A stretch of DNA of 64,000 bases from Pyrenula massariospora (taxonomy: Eukaryota; Ascomycota; Eurotiomycetes; Pyrenulales; Pyrenulaceae), in assembly GCA_021030905.1 (NCBI GenBank), contig JAGFMI010000003.1, positions 1,984,001-2,048,000 on the forward strand. The letters run 5' to 3'. Position numbers and translations under genes: made by a program. The notes beneath the pieces are model-generated. The model saw nothing but the letters and a program-made list of their open reading frames with translations. It made no database searches and was not told where the DNA came from. Below, piece after piece: positions 42,242 through 53,545 of this stretch. Every line of letters starts with the position of its first letter. Within the stretch, counting starts at the first letter, position 1.

Positions 42242-43186
42242 ATGGGTAATGACGGTGGCTCCATTCCCAAACGCTCCGAACTCGTCAAGGAAGCAGCCCG
42301 CAACCCAACAGCCAGCGAAATCAAGGAAACTCAGAAAGAGCAACAAGCGCATCTGTGGACCACTTGCCCACTGTCGCATAAGCCATTAAGCCGACCTATT
42401 GTGTCAGACTCGGGTGGAAATCTATACAATAAAGACGCCATTATCCAGTACCTTCTACCCGCCGAGGCATCTACGATCAATAAGGAGGACTGCGACAAAT
42501 TACTTGGTGGGCGAGTGAAGAGCCTCAAAGATGTCATAGAAGTCCTCTTCACTCCAGATGAAAGCGCAAAACCCAACGATAGAGGGGAACATTTCAAGTG
42601 CCCCATTACGGGCAAGCAGCTTGGCCCTGCTGTGAAAGCAGTCTACATCGTGCCCTGTGGACATGCGTTCTCCGCGGAGGCGGTCAAGGAAGTGAAGGAA
42701 AAGGAGTGCTTGCAATGCAATACACCTTACGAAGCCGTGAATGTCATTCCGATTCTGACTATCGCCGACGACGAGGCCACGCACTTGCGGGGTAGGATAG
42801 AAAAGCTAGTCTTAGCGGGTCTTACGCATTCGCTGAAGAAGGCGCCGGGATCAAAGAAGAGAAAAGGCGGTGATAAGAGTGAGAAGGTTCCGAAGGATGG
42901 TACACCAATTCCTGCATCTCAAACAGCAGAGTCTAAAGCTACCACTACCCAAGCGCCGGATTCTATCCCGGTATCCAAATCAGCAAATGGCATTAAGAAC
43001 GCAGCAACAGCGAACTTGACAGCCAGAGTGTTGATGGAAGAGGAAAATAGAGCCAAACGGCGGAAGATGGTCGGAGAAAACGAAAATCTGAAGTCGCTGT
43101 TTTCAAAGTCTACCAACGGTGCAGCGCAAAAGAGCAGCGATTTCATGACTCGAGGATTTTCTATACCGGCGAATGCGAAACGATAA
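42242..43186 (+). CDS. RTF2: replication termination factor 2 (Rtf2)
   Basis: A single exon encodes 314 residues. The family start MGNDGGSIPKRSELVKE is clear. Two RING/U-box-like parts follow. The first is CPLSHKPLSRPIVSDSGGNL with LYNKDAIIQYLL. The second is FKCPITGKQLGPAVKAVYIV, then PCGHAFS and CLQCNTPYE. This is the C2HC2-type Rtf2 motif. The C-terminal half is basic and disordered with KKRKGG, and ends in SDFMTRGFSIPANAKR, which is conserved in the family. In fission yeast Rtf2 stabilises stalled forks at the RTS1 barrier, and in other eukaryotes it acts with the proteasome at replication forks and affects splicing. Length is normal. Confidence 0.95.
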   Translation: MGNDGGSIPKRSELVKEAARNPTASEIKETQKEQQAHLWTTCPLSHKPLSRPIVSDSGGNLYNKDAIIQYLLPAEASTINKEDCDKLLGGRVKSLKDVIEVLFTPDESAKPNDRGEHFKCPITGKQLGPAVKAVYIVPCGHAFSAEAVKEVKEKECLQCNTPYEAVNVIPILTIADDEATHLRGRIEKLVLAGLTHSLKKAPGSKKRKGGDKSEKVPKDGTPIPASQTAESKATTTQAPDSIPVSKSANGIKNAATANLTARVLMEEENRAKRRKMVGENENLKSLFSKSTNGAAQKSSDFMTRGFSIPANAKR

Positions 43187-43879
43187 CTTGCATCTAATTC
43201 TAGATCTATTTTAGTCTTTTAGCAAGGAGTCCGGTGTCTCTACCTTCTTTCTCGGATGGATATAGCTTTTTATCTTTTAGACTTTCAAAATTTGAAAACC
43301 CTCGATTTGACACCTTCTAAGGCATGCTCGAACCTATGAACCAGATACATTCCTTCCCTTTTTTGTCCTTTCCACCGTAAACCTTCTCATATCCACGGTA
43401 GGTGAGAATTTCGTCCCTTTTTCCTGAGCGAACTCCCTTGCGCTTTCCTCCAGCAAGCCTTTGCGTTCATCAGCAAAGTAAAAAGCGTGGCGTTTTCACA
43501 CAGAATCACTTCCAGCTTGCTAGCTAGATGTCATGTTCTAGATTGTATTCTTACAGCTTGAATTTTCACATGCTTTGCCTCGTTTTATCATGGGACTTCA
43601 CTGCAAGCCATAGCCAATAAAATCACAAATTAGACAGAGCAGGCCCAGTGTAGATTACGCAACGCATATGATGCTGATCGACTCACTTCTCGTTTGTAAG
43701 CATTCGCAAATGCTCACAACAGCCACAACGTCAAGCTGCCTGAGTTGCCGTCGGCGACAGCAGTGGGGCGGTGATCGATCGAGGTATAGGCTTGAGGTTG
43801 ATAGAACCCTCTAGAAGGAGGATCATAGCACTATAGCATTATTTGGTTTCAGAATGATCAATCGTAGATAGGGGGTCCA

Positions 43880-44082
43880 AGGGGTCAAAGTTGGGTGACA
43901 GTGTGAAGGAGGCATCCCAAGATGCCTACCCGGATTCAAGGCTAAAGACGAACCCCAATCGGGGCTGGGTGACAGAAGTCGTGGGCCCCCCTCAGGCTCA
44001 AAGCGCCGATTATTAGCCGGTAGAGGGGACACGACTTCTGTCCCGGTTAATGTCACGTGATCTGCTTGAATTGGAGACCCCT
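43880..44082. repeat. nested inverted-repeat block
   Basis: The strongest pair is a perfect 13-bp inverted repeat, GACAGAAGTCGTG at 43971-43983 and its complement at 44030-44042, with a 46-nt spacer. Smaller perfect hairpins lie inside the same 200 bp: GGCATC/GATGCC at 43911-43926 and CCCC/GGGG at 43953-43964. An outer 7-bp pair, AGGGGTC at 43880-43886 and GACCCCT at 44076-44082, encloses them. GGGTGACAG occurs twice, at 43893 and 43967. The block could be a small non-autonomous element or a structured regulatory region. Confidence 0.6.
44054..44059. promoter_or_regulatory. CACGTG E-box upstream of mL50
   Basis: A perfect site in the context TGTCACGTGATC, about 85-90 bp before the mL50 ATG. 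TCACGTGA-type sites are bound by Cbf1-class bHLH factors in fungi. It lies inside the outermost inverted-repeat pair. Function is inferred only. Confidence 0.4.
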
Positions 44083-44143
44083 GTTCAATTTTTGAAAAGC
44101 TCTCAAGGCACTACGAAAGTTATAAGTACACTAACGTGCAACA

Positions 44144-45585
44144 ATGCGCCGGAGCCCCCAGATCATTCAACAAGCAGACCAACGATTGCTTACCCTTCTT
44201 CAAAAGCCATACATCTGCCGGTCGTGTCAACGCCTCCTTGAGCCTCGGGCCTACCTCTTGACGCCTGGTCAAGCTCGCTATGCCTCCTCATTCACGGAGC
44301 GCTTTCGCGAAAAGCTATGGAAAGGTACACCACCTGGTCGAGAAGACCCATACGATGCATCCTCACCCATGAGACCTACCCCCGAGGAGGCTCAGGAAGC
44401 ACTCGCGAGGAGGGAAGCTGCAAAAGCTCGCGAATCCAAGCCCGAACCCTCTGCACAATCTAAAGCCGCAATCGACGAGCCAGCCACTACCTGGGATGGC
44501 CTTGAGTTCATTGGGTCGAGCGGGCATTGGCGTGAACGGCCCCCGACTCAAGCTGACGATGTTTTGAGGTAGGAAGAAAATTCACACCGTCTTTGTCAAT
44601 GCGCAAAGCTAAAATATTTACAGCTTCAAGAGAATGATACGCTCTAAGAAGCTGACAAACTGCGAGGACATCGTGGCTGCTATATTTCAAGCTGTTGTTG
44701 AGATATTTACAGCACGTAAAGGCGGCATGAGCCTAAAGAACGTTTCAAGTATTTTGGCGCATGACCATGATGGCATAAATGGCATTCGAAACACCAAGAT
44801 CACTACCACGAGCCTGGGACAAGTGGAGCTCGTATACCCAGACGAGGACTCGGAAAAGACTATACTTAGCGCGTTGACGGAGGCGGCGGAGGTATTGGAA
44901 GAAGGGCATCCTCCGCAGTCAGATCCGACTCCAGAGATGGAGGGAGAGAGCGCCGTCGAAACGGAATTGGAGGCTGCGCAAGAGCAGGAAGTAAAAGAAC
45001 ACACTGGCATTAGAGAAGATCTGGAAGCAGAGGAAGCAAAGCTTGAGCCAGAGAGCTCTTCCCCAAGCGCGCCTGATACTACAGAAAGCGACCTCGGCGA
45101 TCCGGAGGACCTTTCACCAAATATACACGCCGAGAATCTAAGACCAGAGCTCATCTTCGCGCCTCTCTCAGACTCCGACCTATCGGCTCTCCAGTCTATC
45201 TCCTTGTCAAATCGAAGGATCAAATTCTTCGTAAGCCACCTCTCTATCCTGTTTCTCCATGATCCACTATAAGCTAATCTACAATCTCCAGCTCCTAAAG
45301 CGCATTTCCCAACTCAGCGGACACCTATTTCCCGACCCCATGCTCTCCGGTCTGAATACTGTCAACGACGTAATAAACTACCTCGACCGATCTTCCAAGC
45401 CAAAACCAAAGAAACTCGCAGATCATCTCGTTCAGAGAGAGGACCTAAAAGCATTACCGAATGTGAGGATCAATAGAAGACGGCAGACGCCGATCCACCG
45501 GGAGAGGCAGGTTGGAAGATTGAAGGTGATTGAGGAGGAGTTGGAGAGAATGGGGCTGCCGGCCTATGCGAGGAAGCGTGCTTGA
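44144..45585 (+). CDS. MRPL50: mitochondrial large ribosomal subunit protein mL50
   Basis: Three exons, 44144-44568, 44624-45230 and 45292-45585, encode 441 residues. The N-terminus MRRSPQIIQQADQRLLTLLQ, with ICRSCQRLLEPRAYLL and ARYASSFTERFREKLWKG, has the CRxCQR...RYASSF style seen in many fungal mitoribosomal proteins and suggests mitochondrial import. The middle is acidic and low in complexity (Glu/Ala/Ser). The C-terminal exon holds the mL50-type domain with SGHLFPDPMLSGLNTVNDVI and PNVRINRRRQTPIHRERQVG. Introns are 55 and 61 nt with donors GTAGGA and GTAAGC; all joins keep frame. The mL50 assignment rests on the fungal MRPL50-type pattern and is fairly but not fully secure. Confidence 0.8.
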
Positions 45586-45794
45586 AGGCGTTGAACGAGT
45601 TTGTAGCTCATTAAGTATCTGACAGTCGATGTTCAGCTATTAGATCGGCAAATGCACATAAACCATCTAATGCTTCGTGTGAAAAAGCGTCCTTCCCAAG
45701 CTTTTCCGACCAACATAGAACGCCATCCGCTACCGCCCCTATAAACAAATCGATCCCGCACAACTCAAATACCTCATCCCTCCTACGGCCCATC

Positions 45795-47030
45795 CTACTC
45801 CCTAACAAACAACCCCGCCATCCCCATCCCCGTCCCAATACACATACTCACCACGCCCACCTCCCTCCCCAACCTCTCCAACTCGGGCATCAGCGTCGCC
45901 ACCTGCCTCGCCCCCGTCGCGCCCAGCGGATGCCCCAACGCAATCGCGCCCCCCTTCGGATTCACCCTCCCCTCCTCAATCCCCAACTCCCTCACACAGT
46001 ACAGCGCCTGGCTCGCAAACGCCTCGTTGATCTCCCACACCCCCACCTCCCCCGTCTCCAGCCCCGTGTAGTCCAGCAGCTTCGGAATCGCCAGCGCGGG
46101 GCCCACGCCCATCTCGTCCGGCGCGGTGCCGACCACCTGGGTGCCGGCCCACTTGCCGATGATGGAGGAGGAGAGGCCGAGGGCGTGCGCGGTGGAGCGG
46201 CGCAGCAAGAGGGTCGCGGCGGCGCCGTCGGAGACCTGCGAGGAGTTGCCCGCGGTGGAGGAGCCGGTGGGTGAGAAGGCGGGTTTGAGCTTGGCGAGGG
46301 ATTCGGGGGAGGCGTTGTGGCGGATGCCGTCGTCTTGGGTCACTGTGATTTCTTTGGCTGAGTTCGTGTTTTCCGGGTCGATCCAGGTCGTCGTCACGGG
46401 GGTGATTTCCTTATCGAAGAGGCCTTCTCTTTGGGCCTTGGAGGCCTTGACGTGAGAGTGTGCGGCGAACGCGTCTTGGTCCGCGCGGGAGATGCCGTAT
46501 CGGGAGGCGACGTTCTCCGATGTGATACCCATGGGCATGATACAGTCCCGCGCATCCTTGTCCGGTGAATCCCTTAATTTTTCCCACAGTACTGTGGGAA
46601 TAGCTCGCGATCCATAATTTCGGGTCATGCTCTCCATTCCCGCGCCGACACCGACATCGATGGCGCCCACCGCGATAGAGTGGGCGATGCTCGTTATCGC
46701 CGCCAGGCCGCTGGAGCACTGCCGGTTGATAGTATGGAAGGCTGTACGGTTATGGAAACCAGCGTGGAGTTGGGCCATACGCCCAGCCTTTGCCCCTCCG
46801 AGCTCTTGTAGGACGGAACCAACGGAGACGTCTTGGATGACCGCGGGGTCGAGTTTGGGATTTGCAGCGAGAGTAGCGCGGAGAACCGTGGCGAGCAGTT
46901 CTTCTGGGTAAGCATCTTTGAGGCCACCTTTTTTGGCTCGCGTTACGGGTGTGCGTAGCGAGGAGAGGATCACGACATCTGTCGGGGCTTTAGTGAGGAT
47001 ATTTTTGAGGCCTTTGACAGGAGTAGCCAT
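45795..47030 (-). CDS. 3-ketoacyl-CoA thiolase
   Basis: An intronless minus-strand gene of 411 residues from the ATG at 47028-47030. Thiolase blocks are complete: RTPVTRAKKGGLKDAYPEEL, the nucleophile Cys105 in NRQCSSGLAAI, GAGMESMTRNYG, DGAAATLLLRR, WEINEAFASQAL, GGAIALGHPLGATGARQ with the active-site His, and SMCIGTGMGMAG with the second Cys. It cleaves 3-ketoacyl-CoA with CoA in the last step of beta-oxidation. The sequence type (RAKKGGLKD, YGISRADQD) is that of the peroxisomal POT1/ACAA1 branch, yet the N-terminus shows no clear PTS2 nonapeptide and the C-terminus FVRE is not PTS1. G and C content rises strongly towards the 3' end. Confidence 0.93.
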   Translation of the reverse strand: MATPVKGLKNILTKAPTDVVILSSLRTPVTRAKKGGLKDAYPEELLATVLRATLAANPKLDPAVIQDVSVGSVLQELGGAKAGRMAQLHAGFHNRTAFHTINRQCSSGLAAITSIAHSIAVGAIDVGVGAGMESMTRNYGSRAIPTVLWEKLRDSPDKDARDCIMPMGITSENVASRYGISRADQDAFAAHSHVKASKAQREGLFDKEITPVTTTWIDPENTNSAKEITVTQDDGIRHNASPESLAKLKPAFSPTGSSTAGNSSQVSDGAAATLLLRRSTAHALGLSSSIIGKWAGTQVVGTAPDEMGVGPALAIPKLLDYTGLETGEVGVWEINEAFASQALYCVRELGIEEGRVNPKGGAIALGHPLGATGARQVATLMPELERLGREVGVVSMCIGTGMGMAGLFVRE

Positions 47031-47773
47031 TGCTGCAGTATAGGTCTACTCCGCCTATTCAACTAGCAGAAGGAATTCTTTTATCACAAAAGTTGTTGCA
47101 AGCTTGAAGGAGTCAGATTTGTTAATTCAGATGGCTTTGAAAAGATCAGAAAAAAAATCGGGAAACGGTTAGGATGTAGGGGCAAGGTTAGGAAAGGTGG
47201 CGGACGAATGGTCTATCGGTGGCTGTAAAAGAGGGCAGATTGAGCCTCGAAATGACATAGAAAAACACAGGATGAAATGCAAGGGTCTCTTAGAATTACA
47301 TATGATTTTTCATAGCGCGAGTCGATCGGCAACGCGCTATGGAAAAGGTATTGTTGAGGCTTGACGCCCTCGGCTAGCTCCTATGGCAAATATCCTAGGA
47401 TAGACGTTCCTCCGCATTAGACCCCGGAATTGGAGCGCGGGAATTGGAGAAAGCTGGGGGGCGGAACATTCCACTGCGAGCTTCCCCACAGTCTTAGGGA
47501 AGACCTGACTTGCTTTGTTTCCCTCGAATTCTCAAACATATCAGACGCAATGCCCTTCCTCCTTGCCCTCGAATAATAATGTCGATGGAATGGCCTCTTT
47601 TCAGGCTTTCTCTTCATCGTTCGAGCTGTCTCCATCTATCGCTTTGACCCTCAGCAGGCGCGCCTTGACCATGTCTTTTTCCTCATAGATGGTACCAATA
47701 TGATAGCACATTAGGGACGCAAAGACCAGAACCATGGTCGTTATAAAAGCTTGTTGCGGCTCGCTTCTGGTCC
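47031..47773. other. intergenic, thiolase promoter
   Basis: AT-rich sequence between the thiolase start and the 3' end of the DUF2458 gene. The 72-codon frame at 47417-47635 is unsupported. Confidence 0.5.
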
Positions 47774-48487
47774 TCAGCCAGCAAACAAGTCTTCCAAAAG
47801 CTGCAAGACCTGCTTCTGCAGCTCTTGCAATTGCTTCTTTGTCAACACCTTCACGCCATCCTTATCTGTTCCCTTCGATTCATCGGAATCTTGCACAACC
47901 AGGTCATGTCGTATAGCAAAGAAGGGCACCCCTAGTGTTCGCAGCTCTGCGTCAGTGGCTCTGACCATGTCTGTAAGAGCTTTGTGGATCTTGAGGTCGT
48001 GTTGATGAAGCTCCGCCGCACGCTCGTCGGGGGATTGCGTAGCTTCAGTGTCTGAATTTCCTGTTACCTGTCCTCCCATGGACTTCAAAAGTTCGTCCGC
48101 CTTCCTACGGCCTTCAGCTCGATTGTCCAGTTTAGACACTAGCGCCTCGCGGCCCGCCCACCATTGCCGCTCATGATCGTGGTGGCTTTTAATGATTTTT
48201 CGGATCCTGGCCGTAGCTTCTTGGTTTTGCGCGAGTGTAAATGTAACGTATTTCTGTGCAGCGGACCATTCAGTGATCTTGGAAGGATCCAGGTTCGGCG
48301 TCATGACACGTTTTGCGGCGGGAATCTGTGGAGTCAGAGATCTCGAGCCCGTATTGCTGGTCTGAGGCACAACGATATTGCTGGCAGGGGTTGTTGTTGC
48401 GCGGTAGTTCTGTGGAGGTGCGTATTGTCTAAGAGACTGCAGGATAGAATCAAGGGCAGGATCTGCCGTTGGTTCTCGTCGATCCAT
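47774..48487 (-). CDS. DUF2458 family fungal protein
   Basis: An intronless minus-strand gene of 237 residues. It starts MDRREPTADPALDSILQSLR and contains the block ITEWSAAQKYVTFTLAQNQE. Next come IRKIIKSHHDHERQWWAGRE and REALVSKLDNRAEGRRKADE, then a C-terminal coiled region ending LTKKQLQELQKQVLQLLEDL. The ITEWSAALKYV-type and HERQWW-type blocks identify the DUF2458 family, present across filamentous ascomycetes. No function is established. The predicted helices suggest a structural or adaptor role, but that is speculation. There is no signal peptide or membrane segment. Confidence 0.8.
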   Translation of the reverse strand: MDRREPTADPALDSILQSLRQYAPPQNYRATTTPASNIVVPQTSNTGSRSLTPQIPAAKRVMTPNLDPSKITEWSAAQKYVTFTLAQNQEATARIRKIIKSHHDHERQWWAGREALVSKLDNRAEGRRKADELLKSMGGQVTGNSDTEATQSPDERAAELHQHDLKIHKALTDMVRATDAELRTLGVPFFAIRHDLVVQDSDESKGTDKDGVKVLTKKQLQELQKQVLQLLEDLFAG

Positions 48488-48605
48488 TGTTACGATATCT
48501 TTGCAAAAGGAAGCTACGTCTCTCTGCAGGAGGGCAAGTTCGATTTAAATCTGGTCAAATCTGTTTAGAGGAATGAGCGAACTGCATCCCCTGGCAGTCC
48601 GAACC

Positions 48606-48857
48606 TTAAAAGCAGGGCTGGCTGCTTTTGAAGGCACGCCAATCTGCACATCGTAGACGGTCCGCCGAATTGTAGATTGAAGCAGCAATGAGTCTTGACA
48701 AGACGGGGGAGCATTGACTTGAGATGGCGCTTTTCAACTCCATGATATGCGCCCTCGACAGCTCCAGCTTGCGGCTCGGAACGTTCCGAACCACCTCCGA
48801 AAACTTCTCCGTCGTCATGATCTTTTTCTCTAGAACATCAATTAGCTTTTTAGACAT
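48606..48857 (-). CDS. possible small protein, 83 residues
   Basis: An ATG-started minus-strand frame just upstream of the DUF2458 gene. Its start lies only 88 bp from that of the plus-strand COX14-like gene. The first half (MSKKLIDVLEKKIMTTEKF, then VVRNVPSRKLELSRAHIMEL) is charged and helical and looks genuinely coding. The second half, after KSAISSQ, is Cys/Ser-rich and could be intron or 3' sequence. I recognise no family. It may be the first exon of a small spliced gene. Confidence 0.3.
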   Translation of the reverse strand: MSKKLIDVLEKKIMTTEKFSEVVRNVPSRKLELSRAHIMELKSAISSQCSPVLSRLIAASIYNSADRLRCADWRAFKSSQPCF

Positions 48858-48945
48858 CTTATCCCATGGCAACGCTTCGATCTAACACCTGATCTGGGCA
48901 ATCTTTTCCTAAACCTTTCTCTACGCCCTCTTCTATCCACCAAAC

Positions 48946-49912
48946 ATGCCTCGCACGCCCGCCGACGCAACACGCTTCACCTCCACTGGCCCATCCGCAC
49001 TATCCTATTCCTCCTACCGTCAAACCACCAAAAACCCAGCCGAAACCACAAAATCCGCAGCAAAATCCGCATCAATCCCCTCTTCAAATGAGTCCCCATC
49101 TAAACGCCCCCTCCCCTCCTCCCGGTCCGCCGCCCCCGGACCCCCAGGCGAGACCGCCCGCCAAAAAGTCGAGCGCCTCCGCGCCCAACACCGCGAGCGC
49201 CGCATGATCGAAGAATTCTCTCCCCTCGAACGCATGATCGCACGGGGCCGGGTCTGGGCGGACGTGGCCCACCGCGTCACCGTCTACAGCCTAATGGGCT
49301 TCTCCGGTAACACTCCACCTTCCCACCCTTGCTGTACTTTATAGTTCACTGATCAATTACGCATATCCAGTGGTCGCCGGCGCCCTCGCCGTCTACAGCA
49401 TGGGCTCCCTCATCCGCCACAACCGCCGCCAGAAGCGCGCCTGGATCGAGCGCGAGCTGCAGAAGCTGCACGACGCGCGGGTCGCGTTCCTCGACGGCAC
49501 CGCCAACCCCGAGCAGCTGCACATCCTCGAGCAGGAGCAGGCGGGGGAAGAATTAGAACGGCAGCGGAAGGAGGAGAAGAGGATCAGGAAGGAGAACAGC
49601 GTGTGGACGAAGATGAAGAGGGCGGTGATTCCGCAGGAGCAGAGTATGGGGGCGGAGGATGATGAGAGGAGGAGGAGGAGGGAGGCGGAGGGAGAAGGAC
49701 AGGAGGCGGTCAAGTCGCCGCTGCAGATACTAGAGGAGTTGAGGATGCTGAGGGAGAGGAAGGAGCGGGAGTTGGCGGAGGGGCGGGCGCCGGTGGAGCC
49801 CAGTCCGCAGGGGCCGAAGGAGGGCGCTTTGGATCAGCTGGGGGAGAACGTGGCCGGTGCGGTGCCCGGGACGGGGGATAGGTGGTGGATGAGCTGGTTG
49901 CGGTGGAGATGA
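48946..49912 (+). CDS. COX14-like cytochrome c oxidase assembly protein
   Basis: Two exons, 48946-49306 and 49371-49912, encode 300 residues. The start MPRTPADATRFTSTGPSALS and the block SPLERMIARGRVWADVAHRV precede one membrane helix split by the intron (VTVYSLMGFS, then VVAGALAVYSMGSLIRHNRR). This is the layout of the filamentous-fungal cytochrome oxidase assembly family related to Cox14, an inner-membrane single-span protein that helps Cox1 maturation. The C-terminal ~150 residues are a charged Glu/Arg coiled coil, much longer than in yeast Cox14, and end in WWMSWLRWR. The 64-nt intron has donor GTAACA and acceptor ATCCAG and keeps frame. The function is a family inference. The gene is very GC-rich. 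Confidence 0.7.
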
Positions 49913-50213
49913 GCTTGCCATTGGGATGGGGTTCGTTGGCTCTCTTCTCTGAAGATGTACAGAACTTAGACTGTCAATGAGAATGTACAGAAGAAGTGTA
50001 ATTCATTCATGCCGATCATTTCCATCTTAATGCGTGACTGTCTACATATTCTAAAATCTTTAGTGTAGAAACACTTTTCACAATTTGAGGTAGATCCCCA
50101 TCAATGCCCAAGATAACCCCAATTCATAATGCTGCTATAATGATGTTTTCCATGTCGCCAAACCCAACACCGACATGCACAATATCCAATGCGCTGTTAG
50201 CAAAATCCCTCCG
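49913..50213. other. intergenic between convergent genes
   Basis: About 300 bp of 3' flank shared by the COX14-like and DAHP synthase genes. Nothing else seen. Confidence 0.5.
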
Positions 50214-51444
<1,231 letters not shown>

Positions 51445-53545
51445 TGTAGCATCGATAAGCGGCATCTTGCAATTCTGTAGCTTTGAAGTGATGAACGTGG
51501 CCAGCACTTTACGTTCGTGTCATCCGAGCCATGGGTGAGCGGTGAGTCAACGGTGAGAAGCTGAAAGAGCAGACGCACGCCAAGAGACGTCTCTTCCGGT
51601 CTTGCCTCCACCCCTGTGGGGGAGGAAATTAAGCTTAAATGCATTAGTCTCCCAGGGTTCCCAGGGGCCAGAAAGGCACAAAGTCTCTTTTGTTTAATGT
51701 TCCTCGGCACCCAGGGTATCTTATCTAATCGGACACTTGGAATGGGGAGAAAATCCAAAACAGAATTTGCAGCCAGCGTTTGAGATGTCTCTCGATACCC
51801 AACTTCTTGCTATATGACCTTCTCCTTGGCGAAACACCTCTCTAGATTCGAGAATTTCAATGTTGCTTCAACTGCACGGTGCCGGTATTACCAAGGTAGA
51901 GTAGGCATAGCCACGTTCTGATGCAGGATGAAATTGCTCTTTTCTTGAACAGGAGAGTGCTTATATTTGGTACGTAGTCACTTCTCATAAAATATGCCTA
52001 TCACGGCAGCTTGTGGCACAAGAAGTCTCAGGAATGACTTCCATAAGCACTTGCCACGGTAAGTAGGAAGCTTATCAAGCCAACAGGAATCCTTGCACGA
52101 ATGAAAAAATGGAGCACTTGATGTTTGACAGTGGCGTTCTGAAGTAATTTCATTTATGATTTACGCCAACAAAATCTTGTTCCTTCTCCTGCAAAGAATC
52201 TTGACAGAGGCTCACACGAGAAATTCAAAATCATTTGCTGGCAGGAGCCAAGCATTGACTCTCGAGCAACTCCAGAATGCGCATGTCTTTTCAATCACCA
52301 CACACGCGTTGAAGGTCTCAAAGGCAAGCCGTGCACTGAACAAAGTATATGTCGTCCGCTGCTTCGCTGCCTCGAAGACTTCTGGAGAAGCACTGGACCG
52401 AGCATGAGAATGAGTAGCTTGGAGCTAGGAATCAAGGAAGGAAGGGATGGGCGTCACGAAATGCTAACTTAAAAGGTAATTCTCATTGGTACAGACACGG
52501 TCGAAAGCAAGAATTCCAGGAGCTCCAAGAAGTACCAGAGATAAAAGAAATCCAAGAATCGAGTAGAATGCATGCAGGCAGGCAGGCGGTCACAGAAAAA
52601 CGTGGGGAATCAAGCAGCTGTGTTAAACAATGACCAAAAACAGGGCACCAGGTGCCAGTGGATAGAGAGGGGGGCTAGAAACGAGAGAAAAAAGCATAGT
52701 TGGAAAGATATAAAGTATGGCGCCTTTGCAGATTCTGTTTAAACAATTCAGATTTGCACTTTTAATATCCTGTAAACCAAGTTCTTAGCCGAATATTTCG
52801 CCACGATGATGCGTTCTTCCATCTTTTGGCTTCTTTCTTGCACCTCTCTCGCCTCCGCCATCCCGGCTATGATTGAAAGCCGGGTCGTTTTCCCACCTGG
52901 TAAATACCCGGGGGTAGGTTTCTTGCAGGGTGCATAGGATATGTCAACATTCTGATAAAGATTTAGACTTGCATTGTTCAGGTCCCGGATCACCCTGGCA
53001 CCACTGGCTGTTGGGTTCCATACGACGGTAAGGATTATGGCATATTTTGCGACCAGACGAAACCGGTAAGTGATATCTCCCAGAACCGGAAAACGCAGCC
53101 AGCTGACGGTGGTTGCGCAAGTGCACAAAGGATGGTAATTATTGCGATTTGAACGAAGCGTCGTATGCGGAGTGCACATAGGTGCGGTTGGGGACCGACC
53201 TGATGCAGGTCCAGTGGTATATTCAACATGTTTGCCTCTTTGAAGACCTTTCCGCGCTCTCAGAAGCCTGCTAGGAGTGGATGATTAGAACACACGCCAG
53301 CCAAATATCGCGGGCTCGGCCGTTTGTTAGTCATGATGTCTATTCAACGACTCTAACATGATGTTATCCTATAGCAATCCGTGAATTATAACTTTGTAAG
53401 AGATTGATTGGAGATGATCATTCCTCGCCACCAAAACAAGGATTGGCGGCGCGTCCGTGTCCCTTTTTTCCCCCTCGCCAGACGTCAACGCGCTTTGACA
53501 AAGCCTTTCAACCTGAGAACATCAAATAATCAATTGCAGAGCACG
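51445..53545. other. intergenic, 2.1 kb, no confident gene
   Basis: The right end is the promoter and 5' UTR of the gene starting at 53546, with a T/C-rich stretch near 53460-53475. A 143-codon ATG-started minus frame at 52748-53179 is listed separately. Another at 51357-51758 covers the DAHP synthase start and its promoter in other frames and is not supported. Confidence 0.4.
52748..53179 (-). CDS. possible protein of 143 residues, unrecognised
   Basis: An ATG-started open minus-strand frame in a long gap. It contains a short hydrophobic patch (AKYAIILTVVW) and a charged C-terminal half (GMAEAREVQERSQKMEERII). No family is recognised and there is no splice evidence. Length alone is weak support in a genome with frames of this size by chance. 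Confidence 0.2.
   Translation of the reverse strand: MCTPHTTLRSNRNNYHPLCTCATTVSWLRFPVLGDITYRFRLVAKYAIILTVVWNPTASGARVIRDLNNASLNLYQNVDISYAPCKKPTPGYLPGGKTTRLSIIAGMAEAREVQERSQKMEERIIVAKYSAKNLVYRILKVQI

Larger units (their letters stand above)
43187..44143. other. intergenic, mL50 promoter with inverted repeats
   Basis: No gene was recognised. The 3' flank of RTF2 covers the left part. The right part, 43860-44082, holds the nested inverted repeats and the CACGTG site listed separately. Confidence 0.5.

Noticed and set aside
40717-47030. reductase, RTF2, mL50 and thiolase as a metabolite cluster
   Set aside because: No polyketide synthase, NRPS, terpene cyclase, P450 or cluster regulator is present, and neighbours are housekeeping genes.
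38753-49912. Mrp51, mL50 and COX14-like genes as a functional mitochondrial cluster
   Set aside because: They are separated by unrelated genes on both strands with their own promoters. Chance grouping is the simpler view.
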